NCBI GenBank assembly: GCA_963735065.1 | Contig: CAVTJL010000001.1 | Coordinates: 310,001 to 374,000 of the forward strand | Length of the DNA stretch: 64,000 nucleotides | Direction: 5' to 3' | DNA from: CAVTJL01 sp963735065 | GTDB lineage: Bacteria > Pseudomonadota > Alphaproteobacteria > Geminicoccales > Geminicoccaceae | Part shown: positions 44,765 to 55,594 of the stretch, in pieces | How the letters are laid out: each line of letters begins with the position of its first letter | Position numbering within the stretch: the first letter of the stretch is position 1 | The notes under the pieces: generated by a model | What the model saw: only the letters and a program-made list of their open reading frames with translations | What the model was told of the DNA's origin: nothing | Databases searched by the model: none | Program-made: the position numbers and the translations under genes

Positions 44765-45168
44765 GCCTCGTCGTCGACGCCTCGGTGACCTTGGCGTGGA
44801 TCATGGAGGACGAGGCGACGGAGCATGCCGTCGCGGTCTTTGATCGGGTCGCTCAGGCCGGGGCGATCGTGCCTGGTCACTGGCGCCTCGAGGTCGCGAA
44901 CGCCCTGCTGATGGCCGAGCGCCGCGGCCGGGCCTCGCGACAGGACAGGCTGGACTCACTGCGCGACCTCGCCGTGCTTCCCATCGAGGCCGACGCGGAG
45001 ACCTGGGGTCGCGCGTGGAGCGACACCTCGTTCCTGGCCGAGACCCACAAGCTCACCACCTACGACGCAGCCTATCTCGAGCTGGCCTTGCGCCGCGGCC
45101 TGCCGCTCGCGACGCTCGACGCTGAGCTCCGAGCGGCCGCAACGGCGGCCGGCGTCGGGCGGCTCTGA
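44761..45168 (+). CDS. PIN-domain toxin (VapC-like ribonuclease)
   Basis: A 135-residue PIN nuclease that would cleave RNA when freed from its antitoxin. Acidic active-site residues are visible in LVVDASVTLAWIMEDE, WRLEVANALLMAER and TYDAAYLELALRRGLPLATL with the final Asp in LDAEL. The start is TTG 44,761, overlapping the antitoxin stop, a normal arrangement for VapBC-type pairs. Confidence 0.88.
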   Translation: MSLVVDASVTLAWIMEDEATEHAVAVFDRVAQAGAIVPGHWRLEVANALLMAERRGRASRQDRLDSLRDLAVLPIEADAETWGRAWSDTSFLAETHKLTTYDAAYLELALRRGLPLATLDAELRAAATAAGVGRL

Positions 45169-45184
45169 ACGTCGCGGGCGCCCC

Positions 45185-46255
45185 TCACCCGGTCGGGATG
45201 GTGATCAGCGGCCCCTGGCCGCCGCGGCTCTTCTCGGCGATCGCGAGCAGCAGCTGGACGAAGCTGAACACCACCTTCGAGCGGTAGTCCTCGCCGTCGA
45301 TCCAGTACCAGGAGTCATTGTAGCGCACGGCGACGTAGGCCGTGGACGGCGCGCTGGGGCCGCTGCGCACCTTCAAGAGCGGCTCGACGTCGGCCACGTC
45401 GCTCTCGACCACGGTGGCCGAGGTGCGGCCCGCCGCCACGTCCTCGATCGGCACGGTGATGAGCGAGCTCAGCTCGTTCAGGATCTCGAGCACCGAGCGC
45501 GTCAGGACGGCGATGGTGTCGTCGTCGCTGCGCACGCGGCCGTAGACGATCTCGAACTCGTCGTGCTTCGCGTCCAGGCCGAGGAGCTTCTTCACCTGTG
45601 CGATCGTCGAGGCCAGGGAGGGGTCCGTGTCCGTGCCGAGCAGCGTGAGGAAGGCACGCCGCCGTCCGCTCGACTGGTCGACGCGCAGGCCCAGCGCGCC
45701 GGCGTTCTGGATCTCGCGCAGGCGGTCGATCAGCTCGTAGAAGGCCGGTGCCGCCATGGACGAGCCCGAGATCGTGCTGCTCCAGTTGCGCAGGCCGTTG
45801 ATCGACTGCACACCCACGCGCAGCACGAGATCGACCGGCACGCCGCTCTGGATGAGAAAGAAGAGATCGCTGGGCGGGATGGCGGTGAGGTAGGATTCGG
45901 CCAGCTGCTCGCCCGTCACCGGCGTGAAGGTGATGGTCGGCCGGTCGGTGTAGTTGAGGCCCCCGCCCAACGCGACGTCGCCCGAGAGCTCGCGGAAGTC
46001 CGGCAGGACGTTGAAGCCCGTCGTCACCGAGCCTTCGAGGGTGTAGCCGCTCACGATCTGCGAGACGCTGACGAAGGTCGGCACGTCGGCGTAGCGCAGG
46101 CGCACCATGTTGAGGAGCGTCTGCTGCTTGATCGACGCGGCCAGCGCCGTGCCGTAGTTGAGCCTGTCGCGGCCCACGGTCACGCTGCCGATGCTGGCGC
46201 AGCCCGGCAGCAGGGCGAGCGGGCCGAGCAGCAGCGACCGTCGGCGAATGAGCAT
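45185..46255 (-). CDS. Hypothetical lipoprotein, 356 residues
   Basis: The protein starts MLIRRRSLLLGPLALLPGCA, a signal with lipobox LLPGC, so it should be anchored in a membrane facing the periplasm. A conserved-looking N-terminal part (GRDRLNYGTALAASIKQQTL, LNMVRLRYADVPTFVSVSQI) is followed by mixed alpha/beta sequence, and the C-terminus has YVAVRYNDSWYWIDGEDYRS and SFVQLLLAIAEKS. I cannot name a family. ATG 46,255 gives the lipoprotein signal; an upstream start at 46,330 would bury it. It is divergent from sdhC. Confidence 0.8.
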   Translation of the reverse strand: MLIRRRSLLLGPLALLPGCASIGSVTVGRDRLNYGTALAASIKQQTLLNMVRLRYADVPTFVSVSQIVSGYTLEGSVTTGFNVLPDFRELSGDVALGGGLNYTDRPTITFTPVTGEQLAESYLTAIPPSDLFFLIQSGVPVDLVLRVGVQSINGLRNWSSTISGSSMAAPAFYELIDRLREIQNAGALGLRVDQSSGRRRAFLTLLGTDTDPSLASTIAQVKKLLGLDAKHDEFEIVYGRVRSDDDTIAVLTRSVLEILNELSSLITVPIEDVAAGRTSATVVESDVADVEPLLKVRSGPSAPSTAYVAVRYNDSWYWIDGEDYRSKVVFSFVQLLLAIAEKSRGGQGPLITIPTG

Positions 46256-46448
46256 GCCGATTTCTTCTCCCCCGTCCGGACCCGCTCGATCAGGTCCCTC
46301 TAGAATGACGCATCGCACCCATGCTGCCATCCCCCGGCCCGGCGCGCCCTTCGGTCGCGCTGCGCCCCTAGGCGTCCGGGCGTATTTGATCTATCTCGCA
46401 GCTGCGGCACCTTTCGCTACGGGCGGGTGGTGATCAGGAGGAAGAAAA

Positions 46449-46835
46449 ATGGCGACCTCGGGCCGGCCTCTGTCCCCCCATCTCCAGGTCTACCGTTGGT
46501 ACTTCACGATGGCTCTGTCCATCGCCCACAGGGTGAGCGGGGTGGCGCTGGCGGTCGGTCTCCTGCTCCTCGCCTGGTGGCTGATGGCCCTGGCCGGCGG
46601 ACCCGACTCGTTCGCCACCTTCCAGGCGGTCACCGACAATTTCCTGGGCGGCCTCATCCTCTTCGGGCTCACCTTCGTGCTGTTCTTCCATCTGCTGAAC
46701 GGCATCCGCCATCTCGCCTGGGACATGGGCTTCGGGTTCGATCTGCCGACGGCACAGCTCACCGGTGGCCTCGTCATCGCCGCCGCAGGAGCGCTCACGA
46801 TCCTCGCCTGGATCGCCGCCCTGATCGTCCGCTGA
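46449..46835 (+). CDS. sdhC: Succinate dehydrogenase cytochrome b556 subunit
   Basis: A 128-residue membrane anchor with three helices. RPLSPHLQVYRWYFTMALSI and AHRVSGVALAVGLLL are the SdhC signature; the haem-ligand His is in LLNGIRHLAWDMG. A consensus AGGAGG lies 7 nt before the ATG. First gene of sdhCDAB. Confidence 0.95.
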   Translation: MATSGRPLSPHLQVYRWYFTMALSIAHRVSGVALAVGLLLLAWWLMALAGGPDSFATFQAVTDNFLGGLILFGLTFVLFFHLLNGIRHLAWDMGFGFDLPTAQLTGGLVIAAAGALTILAWIAALIVR

Positions 46836-46848
46836 GGGAGAAGACGCG

Positions 46849-47229
46849 ATGGCAGCCCGCACCGACACCGTCCGGTTCAAGGCCCAGGGCTCGGCCCGCA
46901 AGGGTCTGGCACACTGGAAGCTGCAGCGCCTCACGGCCATCGCCACCGCGATCCTGGCCTTGTGGTTCGTCTGGAGCTGCATCTCGCTGTCGGGCGTCGG
47001 CTATGCCGAGGTGAAGGCCTGGCTCGCCCGCCCGTTCGACACGACGATGATGATCCTCCTCGTCGTCTCGGCCTTCTGGCATGCCCAGCTGGGCCTTCAG
47101 GAGGTCATCGAGGACTATGTGCATCACGAGGGTGCCAAGCTCGCCTCGCTCATCGTCCTCGCCTTCGTGATCGTGGCGCTGGGTCTGGGCTCCATCGTCG
47201 CGATCCTCAAAGTGTCACTCGGGAGCTGA
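46849..47229 (+). CDS. sdhD: Succinate dehydrogenase membrane anchor subunit
   Basis: A 126-residue protein with three membrane helices (ATAILALWFVWSCISLSG, TTMMILLVVSAFWHAQLG, LIVLAFVIVALGLGSIVAIL). The haem/quinone-side motif is FWHAQLGLQEVIEDYVHHE. It lies 13 nt after sdhC and 4 nt before sdhA. Confidence 0.95.
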   Translation: MAARTDTVRFKAQGSARKGLAHWKLQRLTAIATAILALWFVWSCISLSGVGYAEVKAWLARPFDTTMMILLVVSAFWHAQLGLQEVIEDYVHHEGAKLASLIVLAFVIVALGLGSIVAILKVSLGS

Positions 47230-47233
47230 GCCG

Positions 47234-49024
47234 ATGGCCGCGGCCTATCCGATCACCGATCACTACTTCGACTGCATCGTCGTCGGCGCCGGCGGCTCCG
47301 GTCTGCGCGCCGCCGTCGGCATGGTCGAGGCCGGCCTCAACGTCGCCTGCGTCACCAAGGTCTACCCGACGCGCTCGCACACCGTGGCGGCACAGGGCGG
47401 CATCAACGCCGCTCTCGGCAACATGAACGCGGACGACTGGCGCTTTCACATGTACGACACCGTCAAGGGGTCGGACTGGCTGGGCGACCAGGACGCCATC
47501 GAGTACATGACCAAGAGCGCGCCTGCCGCGGTCTACGAGCTGGACCATTACGGCGTGCCCTTCTCCCGCACGCCCGAGGGCAAGATCTACCAGCGCGCCT
47601 TCGGCGGCCAGTCGGTCGGCTTCGGCAAGGGGCAGGCCTACCGCACCTGCGCTGCCGCCGACCGCACCGGCCACGTGCTGCTCCACTCGCTCTTCCAGCA
47701 GGCGCTCAAGAACAAGGTCCAGTTCTTCAACGAGTATTTCGCCCTCGACCTGCTGATGGACGAGGCCGGCTCCTGCGTCGGCGTGATCGCGATCTGCATC
47801 GAGGACGGCTCGCTGCACCGCTTCCGCGCGCATCAGACCTGCCTTGCGACCGGCGGCTATGGCCGCGCCTACTTCTCGTGCACCTCGGCCCATACCTGCA
47901 CCGGCGACGGCAACGCCATGGTGCTGCGCGCCGGCCTGCCGCTGCAGGACATGGAGTTCGTGCAGTTCCACCCGACCGGCATCTACGGCGCCGGCTGCCT
48001 GATCACCGAGGGCTCGCGCGGCGAGGGCGGCTATCTCACCAACGCCGAGGGCGAGCGCTTCATGGAGCGCTACGCGCCGACCGCCAAGGATCTGGCCTCG
48101 CGCGACGTCGTCAGCCGGGCGATGACGATCGAGATCAACGAGGGCCGGGGCTGCGGCCCCTTGAAGGACCACATCCACCTGCATCTCGAGCATCTCGAGC
48201 CCAAGCTGCTGCACGAGCGGCTGCCCGGCATCTCGGAGACGGCACGGATCTTCGCCGGCGTGGACGTCACCAAGGAGCCGATCCCCGTCGTGCCGACCTG
48301 CCACTACAATATGGGCGGCATCCCCACGAACTATCTGACCGAGGTCGTAGGGCCGAGCAACGGCGACCCGGATCATCCGGTCCACGGCCTCATGGCGGTC
48401 GGCGAGGCGTCCTGCCCGTCGGTCCATGGCGCCAACCGGCTGGGCGGCAACTCGCTGACCGACCTCGTCGTCTTCGGCCGCGCCGCGGCGCACCGGGCGG
48501 CCGAGCTCGTGACCCCCGGCAGCGCCCACAAGCCCTTGGCCAAGGACGCGGGCGACGAGACGGTGGCACGGGTCGACCGGCTGCTGCACAGCAAGGGCGA
48601 CCTCTCGACCGGCGAGATCCGGCTCAACATGCAGCGCACGATGCAAAAGCATGCGAGCGTCTTTCGCGACGGCCCGACGCTCGACGAGGGCTGCCGCAAG
48701 ATCGGCGAGGTCGCCGCGAGCCTGGCCGAGATCCGGGTGAGCGACCGCTCGCGCGTCTGGAACAGCGACCTCGTCGAGGCGCTCGAGCTGCAGAACCTGA
48801 TGCTGCAGGCGGTGGCCACGATGAGCTCGGCCGCCTACCGGACCGAGAGCCGGGGCGCCCATGCCCGCGAGGACTTCCCCGACCGCGACGACGAGAGCTG
48901 GATGAAGCACACGCTCGCCTGGGTCGACGGGACGCACACGCCGCAGCTCGATGTGCGGCCGGTGCACGCGCACACCTTGACGAACGAGGTGGAGCCCGTG
49001 CCGCCCGCCAAGCGGGTCTATTGA
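47234..49024 (+). CDS. sdhA: Succinate dehydrogenase flavoprotein subunit
   Basis: A 596-residue catalytic subunit with covalent FAD. Dinucleotide fold VVGAGGSGLRAAVGMVEAG, FAD-linking His in PTRSHTVAAQGGINAALGN, substrate region QFHPTGIYGAGCLITEGSRG, HYNMGGIPTNYLTEV and GANRLGGNSLTDLVVFGR. Full length for the family. Oxidises succinate to fumarate in the TCA cycle and complex II. Confidence 0.97.
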   Translation: MAAAYPITDHYFDCIVVGAGGSGLRAAVGMVEAGLNVACVTKVYPTRSHTVAAQGGINAALGNMNADDWRFHMYDTVKGSDWLGDQDAIEYMTKSAPAAVYELDHYGVPFSRTPEGKIYQRAFGGQSVGFGKGQAYRTCAAADRTGHVLLHSLFQQALKNKVQFFNEYFALDLLMDEAGSCVGVIAICIEDGSLHRFRAHQTCLATGGYGRAYFSCTSAHTCTGDGNAMVLRAGLPLQDMEFVQFHPTGIYGAGCLITEGSRGEGGYLTNAEGERFMERYAPTAKDLASRDVVSRAMTIEINEGRGCGPLKDHIHLHLEHLEPKLLHERLPGISETARIFAGVDVTKEPIPVVPTCHYNMGGIPTNYLTEVVGPSNGDPDHPVHGLMAVGEASCPSVHGANRLGGNSLTDLVVFGRAAAHRAAELVTPGSAHKPLAKDAGDETVARVDRLLHSKGDLSTGEIRLNMQRTMQKHASVFRDGPTLDEGCRKIGEVAASLAEIRVSDRSRVWNSDLVEALELQNLMLQAVATMSSAAYRTESRGAHAREDFPDRDDESWMKHTLAWVDGTHTPQLDVRPVHAHTLTNEVEPVPPAKRVY

Positions 49025-49057
49025 TCGAGGCCCAGGGGCCGAGGAGGACAGCTATCG

Positions 49058-49837
49058 ATGGTCGAGTTCGCGCTCCCCAAGAACTCCAGACCCGTGCCGG
49101 GCAAGCGTTACGCGCATCAGGGCGGCGCGAAGAAGCTCAAGGAGATCAAGGTCTACCGCTACGAGCCGGAGGACCAGCAGAACCCGCGGGTCGACACCTA
49201 TGAGATCGATCTCGCCGAGTGCGGCCCGATGGTCCTGGACGCGCTCATCAAGATCAAGACCGAGGTCGATTCGACGCTGACCTTCCGCCGCTCGTGCCGC
49301 GAGGGCATCTGCGGCTCCTGCGCCATGAACATCGACGGCCACAACACGCTGGCCTGCACGCGCGCGATCGAGGATTTGCCCGGGCCGGTCGCGATCTACC
49401 CGCTGCCGCACATGGCGGTCGTGAAGGACCTCGTCGTCGACTTCACCGCCTTTTGGGATCAGTACGAGTGGATCGAGCCCTGGCTGCAGACCAAGGGCCC
49501 GCATCCGGAGAAGGAGCGCCTGCAGAGCCCCGAGCAGCGTGAGAAGCTGGACGGCCTCTATGAGTGCGTGCTCTGCGCCTGCTGCTCGACCGCCTGCCCG
49601 TCCTACTGGTGGAACAGCGACCGCTTCCTCGGCCCGGCGGCGCTCCTCCAGTCCTACCGCTGGCTCGCCGACAGCCGCGACGAAGGCACCGGCGAGCGGC
49701 TCGAGGCGCTCGAGGACCCGTTCAAGCTCTACCGCTGCCACACCATCATGAACTGCACCAACACCTGCCCGAAGGGCCTCAACCCCGCGAAGGCCATCGG
49801 CAGGATTAAGCAACTTATAGTAGAGAGAAAGCTCTGA
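49058..49837 (+). CDS. sdhB: Succinate dehydrogenase iron-sulfur subunit
   Basis: A 259-residue electron-transfer subunit. The [2Fe-2S] site is RRSCREGICGSCAMNIDG, the [4Fe-4S] site is CVLCACCSTACPSYWWN and the [3Fe-4S] site is CHTIMNCTNTCPKGLNP. The gene ends in unusually AT-rich codons for this genome just before a structured 3' region. Confidence 0.97.
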   Translation: MVEFALPKNSRPVPGKRYAHQGGAKKLKEIKVYRYEPEDQQNPRVDTYEIDLAECGPMVLDALIKIKTEVDSTLTFRRSCREGICGSCAMNIDGHNTLACTRAIEDLPGPVAIYPLPHMAVVKDLVVDFTAFWDQYEWIEPWLQTKGPHPEKERLQSPEQREKLDGLYECVLCACCSTACPSYWWNSDRFLGPAALLQSYRWLADSRDEGTGERLEALEDPFKLYRCHTIMNCTNTCPKGLNPAKAIGRIKQLIVERKL

Positions 49838-49850
49838 GCGTTCGCTAAAA

Positions 49851-49914
49851 TGTGGGCTTGGCGGAACGCCGCCCGAAGTCTAAACCTTTCCTCATAACGA
49901 GGCGCAAGCCCACA
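49851..49914 (+). other. Long-range hairpin in the sdhB 3' untranslated region
   Basis: TGTGGGCTTG (49,851-49,860) and CAAGCCCACA (49,905-49,914) pair perfectly over 10 bp with a 44-nt interior that includes a small CCTC/GAGG hairpin. It precedes the operon terminator by 20 nt. Such a 3' end could be released as a small RNA or protect the mRNA. Confidence 0.45.
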
Positions 49915-49933
49915 CACGCAGGTCCGATCTGAG

Positions 49934-49962
49934 AAGGAGGCCCCAGGCCTCCTTATTTTTTT
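49934..49962 (+). terminator. Rho-independent terminator of sdhCDAB
   Basis: AAGGAGGCC and GGCCTCCTT form a perfect 9-bp stem with a CCA loop, followed by ATTTTTTT. One of the clearest terminators in the window. Confidence 0.9.
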
Positions 49963-50002
49963 GCGCGCTTTTCGGCCGGCCGCCAGGGATAATTAGACAG
50001 CT

Positions 50003-50353
50003 CTAAGGTGCGCCCTGCGCATGGCTGGGGCCGACGCCCACCAGGGCCTCGAGCCGCGTGCGACCATGCTCCTTGAGGTCGACCATCACGCCCACCGTGA
50101 TCGCGGTGACGAAGGCGATCGCGGCGAAGGCGAAGAGGCCGATCAGGAGAACCCGGTTCCTGCTCTCCCAGCGGCGCCGAAGGGGCACGCCAGAGGATCG
50201 CGCGTCCGTCGTGGGCGAGGCTCCGGTACCGACGGCAACGGGCTTCCCGTCCGACACCCCACCCCTTTCCGGGCGCGGAGCGGCGCGCGGCTTGCGCGGG
50301 GAGCCGCCTTTGGGGGTCGAGGCCGGGCGCCGGCGCTGTCGCTGCTTCTTCAT
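50003..50353 (-). CDS. Hypothetical single-pass membrane protein
   Basis: A 116-residue protein with a strongly basic, Pro-rich N-terminus (MKKQRQRRRPASTPKGGSPR) that should stay in the cytoplasm, one membrane helix at about 70-92 (VLLIGLFAFAAIAFVTAITVG) and a short periplasmic tail. GGGGGAGGAG lies before the ATG. I do not recognise a family. It lies downstream of uvrB on the same strand, 106 bp away. Confidence 0.65.
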   Translation of the reverse strand: MKKQRQRRRPASTPKGGSPRKPRAAPRPERGGVSDGKPVAVGTGASPTTDARSSGVPLRRRWESRNRVLLIGLFAFAAIAFVTAITVGVMVDLKEHGRTRLEALVGVGPSHAQGAP

Positions 50354-50458
50354 GGCCCACTCCTCCCCCGCATCGGCATCGGCATGCCGACACCTGTGCC
50401 AGGAGGTAGGGCGGCGAGCCCCGGCGGGAAGGCGACAATAGCCCGCAGGCGAGCCGCC

Positions 50459-52657
<2,199 letters not shown>

Positions 52658-52852
52658 CGTCGCCACCGGTCCGGTCGAGGGAAGCTTGCCCAGGAGATGG
52701 GCTCGCCCACCCGCCCGTTCGAGAGCGGCGATGCGATCCATCGCACAGGAGCCGACCCGCACCCAGTCTGCATCCTATGGCGGCGGCTGGCGACACCGAT
52801 CTCCGCGCTACCGCACGGCGCGGCGATCAGGGCCGGGACGGATGGAGAAAAG

Positions 52853-53785
52853 CTAGCCGCCTGCGTCGGCGGGCCGGCTGCGCGTGGCGGGGATCGCCAT
52901 CGATGCGCCGCCGCTCGACGGGACCAGGCCGGCTACGAGGTCGTCCACCCGCTGTCGCTGCTCCGGCGTCAGATAGTCCCGGTAGCCGCCCATCTTGCCG
53001 CGACGCACCTTGAAGGCGTCGTCGTCGGCGGAATTGGCGGTGCGCAGCTTGTCGGTCGCGAAAAAGCCCTCGCGCTCCCTGCGCCTGAGCGCCTCGAAGT
53101 CGGCGAACGCGATCGACGCCTCGAGCACATCGTCGGTCGCGGGCGTGCCGAGAAAGGCCATCAGCTCGCGCAGGTGCTCGAGGGGCTGTCGGCGCATCGC
53201 CTCGTAGCGCAGGGCGAGACCGCGGGGCAGGTCGGAGACCCGGCTCTCCCAGCGGCGATTGTAAAGAGCGATCGCGCGCGCCCCGAAGCGGTCGCTCATC
53301 ATGAAGTCCGCCACGGACATCGCCTCGAGATCCGCCGGCATCCCAAGGCGCCGGCGCGTGCGCGGCCCGGAGCGCTTCGTATGATGAAAATAGCAGGAGG
53401 TCGCGACATCGCGCGGATCGCGCGCCAGGAACACCACGGGCTTCGAGCGCATCCGCCGGCCGATGCGCCAGCGCAGCATCCAGGGCTCGTTGATCCAGTG
53501 CGTGAAGTAGATGTCCGGAATGCGAGCGTCGATGGCCTTGAAATTGCCGCCCTCGACGAGATCGTCCTCGGGCGTTCCATACATCAGGTGCCAGGCATGC
53601 GAGACGAGCGCCCGGAGCCAGGTCCGGCCGCTCTTCGCATAAGAGAGGAAGATCACGTCCGCACGGGCGAGCGCCGGCAGCCGCTTCTCGACCCGGCGGC
53701 GCCGGTCCTTGTGCGCCATCCAAAGCTCGACGACGGCAGATCGCTCCCGCAAGGGCTCCTGCTTCTTCGTTATCCGCGGATCCAT
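52853..53785 (-). CDS. PAPS-dependent sulfotransferase
   Basis: A 310-residue cytosolic sulfotransferase that would move sulfate from PAPS to an acceptor. The 5'-phosphosulfate loop is IFLSYAKSGRTWLRALV, the 3'-phosphate site is VVFLARDPRDVATSCYFHHT, and the C-terminal RRGKMGGYRDYLTPEQ corresponds to the RxGxxGDWxxxLTxEQ motif. Acceptors in this broad class include polysaccharides, lipids and small alcohols; nothing in the neighbourhood tells which. It stands alone between uvrB and holA. Confidence 0.88.
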   Translation of the reverse strand: MDPRITKKQEPLRERSAVVELWMAHKDRRRRVEKRLPALARADVIFLSYAKSGRTWLRALVSHAWHLMYGTPEDDLVEGGNFKAIDARIPDIYFTHWINEPWMLRWRIGRRMRSKPVVFLARDPRDVATSCYFHHTKRSGPRTRRRLGMPADLEAMSVADFMMSDRFGARAIALYNRRWESRVSDLPRGLALRYEAMRRQPLEHLRELMAFLGTPATDDVLEASIAFADFEALRRREREGFFATDKLRTANSADDDAFKVRRGKMGGYRDYLTPEQRQRVDDLVAGLVPSSGGASMAIPATRSRPADAGG

Positions 53786-54014
53786 GACGCCCCGCCCTTT
53801 TGCGACTGTTGCTCTCTTGCGCTCGGTTTCGCGATGCCTCTCCCGGAAGAGCCGGTTTGCCCGTCGCCGCCGCCCGAGTCAAACGGCGGAGGCCGGGCCC
53901 TGCCCATCGCACCGAAGCAGCAGACGGAAGATTGGAAGACCGAACGCTGATCGCCGACACCCGGCCGGCGGGCAAGATACCCTTCGGTAAGGTCGCGGCA
54001 GCCGCCTCCGTTGC

Positions 54015-55067
54015 TCAGCGATCGGATCGCCGGTCACTCGAGCCCTTGCTTCGACGCCCGGCACGATCGGCAAGCTCGGCCAAAGCGTGGCGGCAGAGCA
54101 GCGCCTCCTGGGCACCAGAGCTCTTGCAGCGGATCTCCGCGTCCTGCAGGACGGCCAGCGCTCCGGCCAGCCGGGCTGCGGGCCAGGCACCGAGCGCCGC
54201 CACATATTGGGGCCGCACACGGAAGAAGATGGGCGGCCTCGCACCGTCGACGGCCGCCTGCGGCGCGCTCCCGCGCTCGACCTCGGCCTGCAGGCGGAGA
54301 AGCCGCACGACCAGGCTTGCCGAGACGCGGAGGATGGCGATCGGCGCCATCCCTTCGCCGAGCAGGCGGTCGAGATTGCGCTCGAGCCGTGCGCGGTCGC
54401 CGCCGATCCAGCCGAAGGTGACATCGTCCATCGCGAGCGCCGCGCTGTCGCCGACCACGGCCGCGGCGTCGCCCAGCCTCACCCGCTTCTCTTCCGGGCC
54501 GACATAGAGGGCGAGCTTCTCGAGCTCGCGACGCGTGATCTCCCGGTCGACACCGAGATGCCCCTCCAGATAGGCCAGCGCGTCGGGCTCGGGCTCGAGG
54601 CCCGCCTCGCTCAGCTGGGTGCGGATGCTTCGGCCGAGATCGCGACCTTCCTCGCGATAGCAGGCGATCACCGCCACCGCGGGCGACCGCTCGGCCAGCT
54701 TGCGCAGGCTCGAGCTCGTGCCCAGCTCCTCGGCCTCCAGAACGACCAGAGCCTCGATCGTCTCGTGGCCCAGCAGCAGCTCGAGGGCGCGGGTGGCGAG
54801 ATCGGCCATGCGCCGGACGCGCACGAGCCGCCGGCCGCCGAGAAGGCAGAGGCTCTGGGCCTCGAGGGCCAGGCGCTCGGGCTCGGTCTGGAGCTGCTCG
54901 CCGGCGAGCTCGCTGACCCGGAACGGATCCTCGAGATCGTCGACCACGCTCCGGCCGAGCCGGGTCGCCCGCTCGGCGACGAGCCCGGCGTCCGGGCCAT
55001 AAAGGAGGATGACGGGCTGGTCCGGCGCGCGGAGAAGGCGCTCCACGTCGCGCGCCTGGACCTTCAT
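54015..55067 (-). CDS. holA: DNA polymerase III delta subunit
   Basis: A 350-residue clamp-loader subunit. Family features are the start MKVQARDVERLLRAPDQPVI with LLYGPDAGLVAERATRL, the LGGRRLVRVRRM strand and the C-terminal helical collar domain (AMDDVTFGWIGGDRARLERN, LLRLQAEVERG). No Walker A is expected in delta. The start overlaps the lptE stop by four bases. Confidence 0.92.
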   Translation of the reverse strand: MKVQARDVERLLRAPDQPVILLYGPDAGLVAERATRLGRSVVDDLEDPFRVSELAGEQLQTEPERLALEAQSLCLLGGRRLVRVRRMADLATRALELLLGHETIEALVVLEAEELGTSSSLRKLAERSPAVAVIACYREEGRDLGRSIRTQLSEAGLEPEPDALAYLEGHLGVDREITRRELEKLALYVGPEEKRVRLGDAAAVVGDSAALAMDDVTFGWIGGDRARLERNLDRLLGEGMAPIAILRVSASLVVRLLRLQAEVERGSAPQAAVDGARPPIFFRVRPQYVAALGAWPAARLAGALAVLQDAEIRCKSSGAQEALLCRHALAELADRAGRRSKGSSDRRSDR

Positions 55068-55594
55068 GTCTTGCTGTCGGCGAAGTGGATGGCCAGCCGG
55101 TCGCGAATCTCCTGGCTCATCTCCACGAGCGCGCGCTGGGCAGCGTCCTGCTTCGCGACGAGCGTCGCGTAGGGCGCCTTGACGACATTGTAGCTCGCGA
55201 CGCGGCGCGTGGCCGAGCGCAGCAGCACCGCCCCGTCGTCGCGCCGACGGAGCTGGTAGGTCGCGATCAGCGTCAGGTCGTAGCGCGTGATGTTGTCGTT
55301 GAGCTGGATGGCGAGCGCGGTCGACTGCTGGTCGAGCTGGACGTCGAGATTGTAGCGCTCGGGCTCGTAGAGGCCGGCCGGATTGAGCGCATCGACCAGC
55401 GCCACCTTGAACTGCTGCCCGAGCTGGTTGTTCGGGGTCCGGATGTCGACCGAGGCCAGCGCCGGATTGACCTCCCGGCCCACGGCGCCGCCATAAAGGG
55501 GGTGCAGGCCGCAGCCTGCGAGCAGCGCTGGCACCGCCAGGGCGGCGGCCGCCCCCAGCAGGCGGCGCCGGCTCGGCCGCTCAGACGACGACAT
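55064..55594 (-). CDS. lptE: LPS assembly lipoprotein LptE
   Basis: A 176-residue outer-membrane lipoprotein that plugs LptD during LPS delivery. The signal ends in VPALLAGCGLHPLYGG with the lipobox Cys; a conserved QLGQQFKVALVDALNP and the LIATYQLRRRDDGAVL strands follow. It overlaps leuS by 14 nt and holA by 4 nt, the usual leuS-lptE-holA order. Confidence 0.93.
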   Translation of the reverse strand: MSSSERPSRRRLLGAAAALAVPALLAGCGLHPLYGGAVGREVNPALASVDIRTPNNQLGQQFKVALVDALNPAGLYEPERYNLDVQLDQQSTALAIQLNDNITRYDLTLIATYQLRRRDDGAVLLRSATRRVASYNVVKAPYATLVAKQDAAQRALVEMSQEIRDRLAIHFADSKT

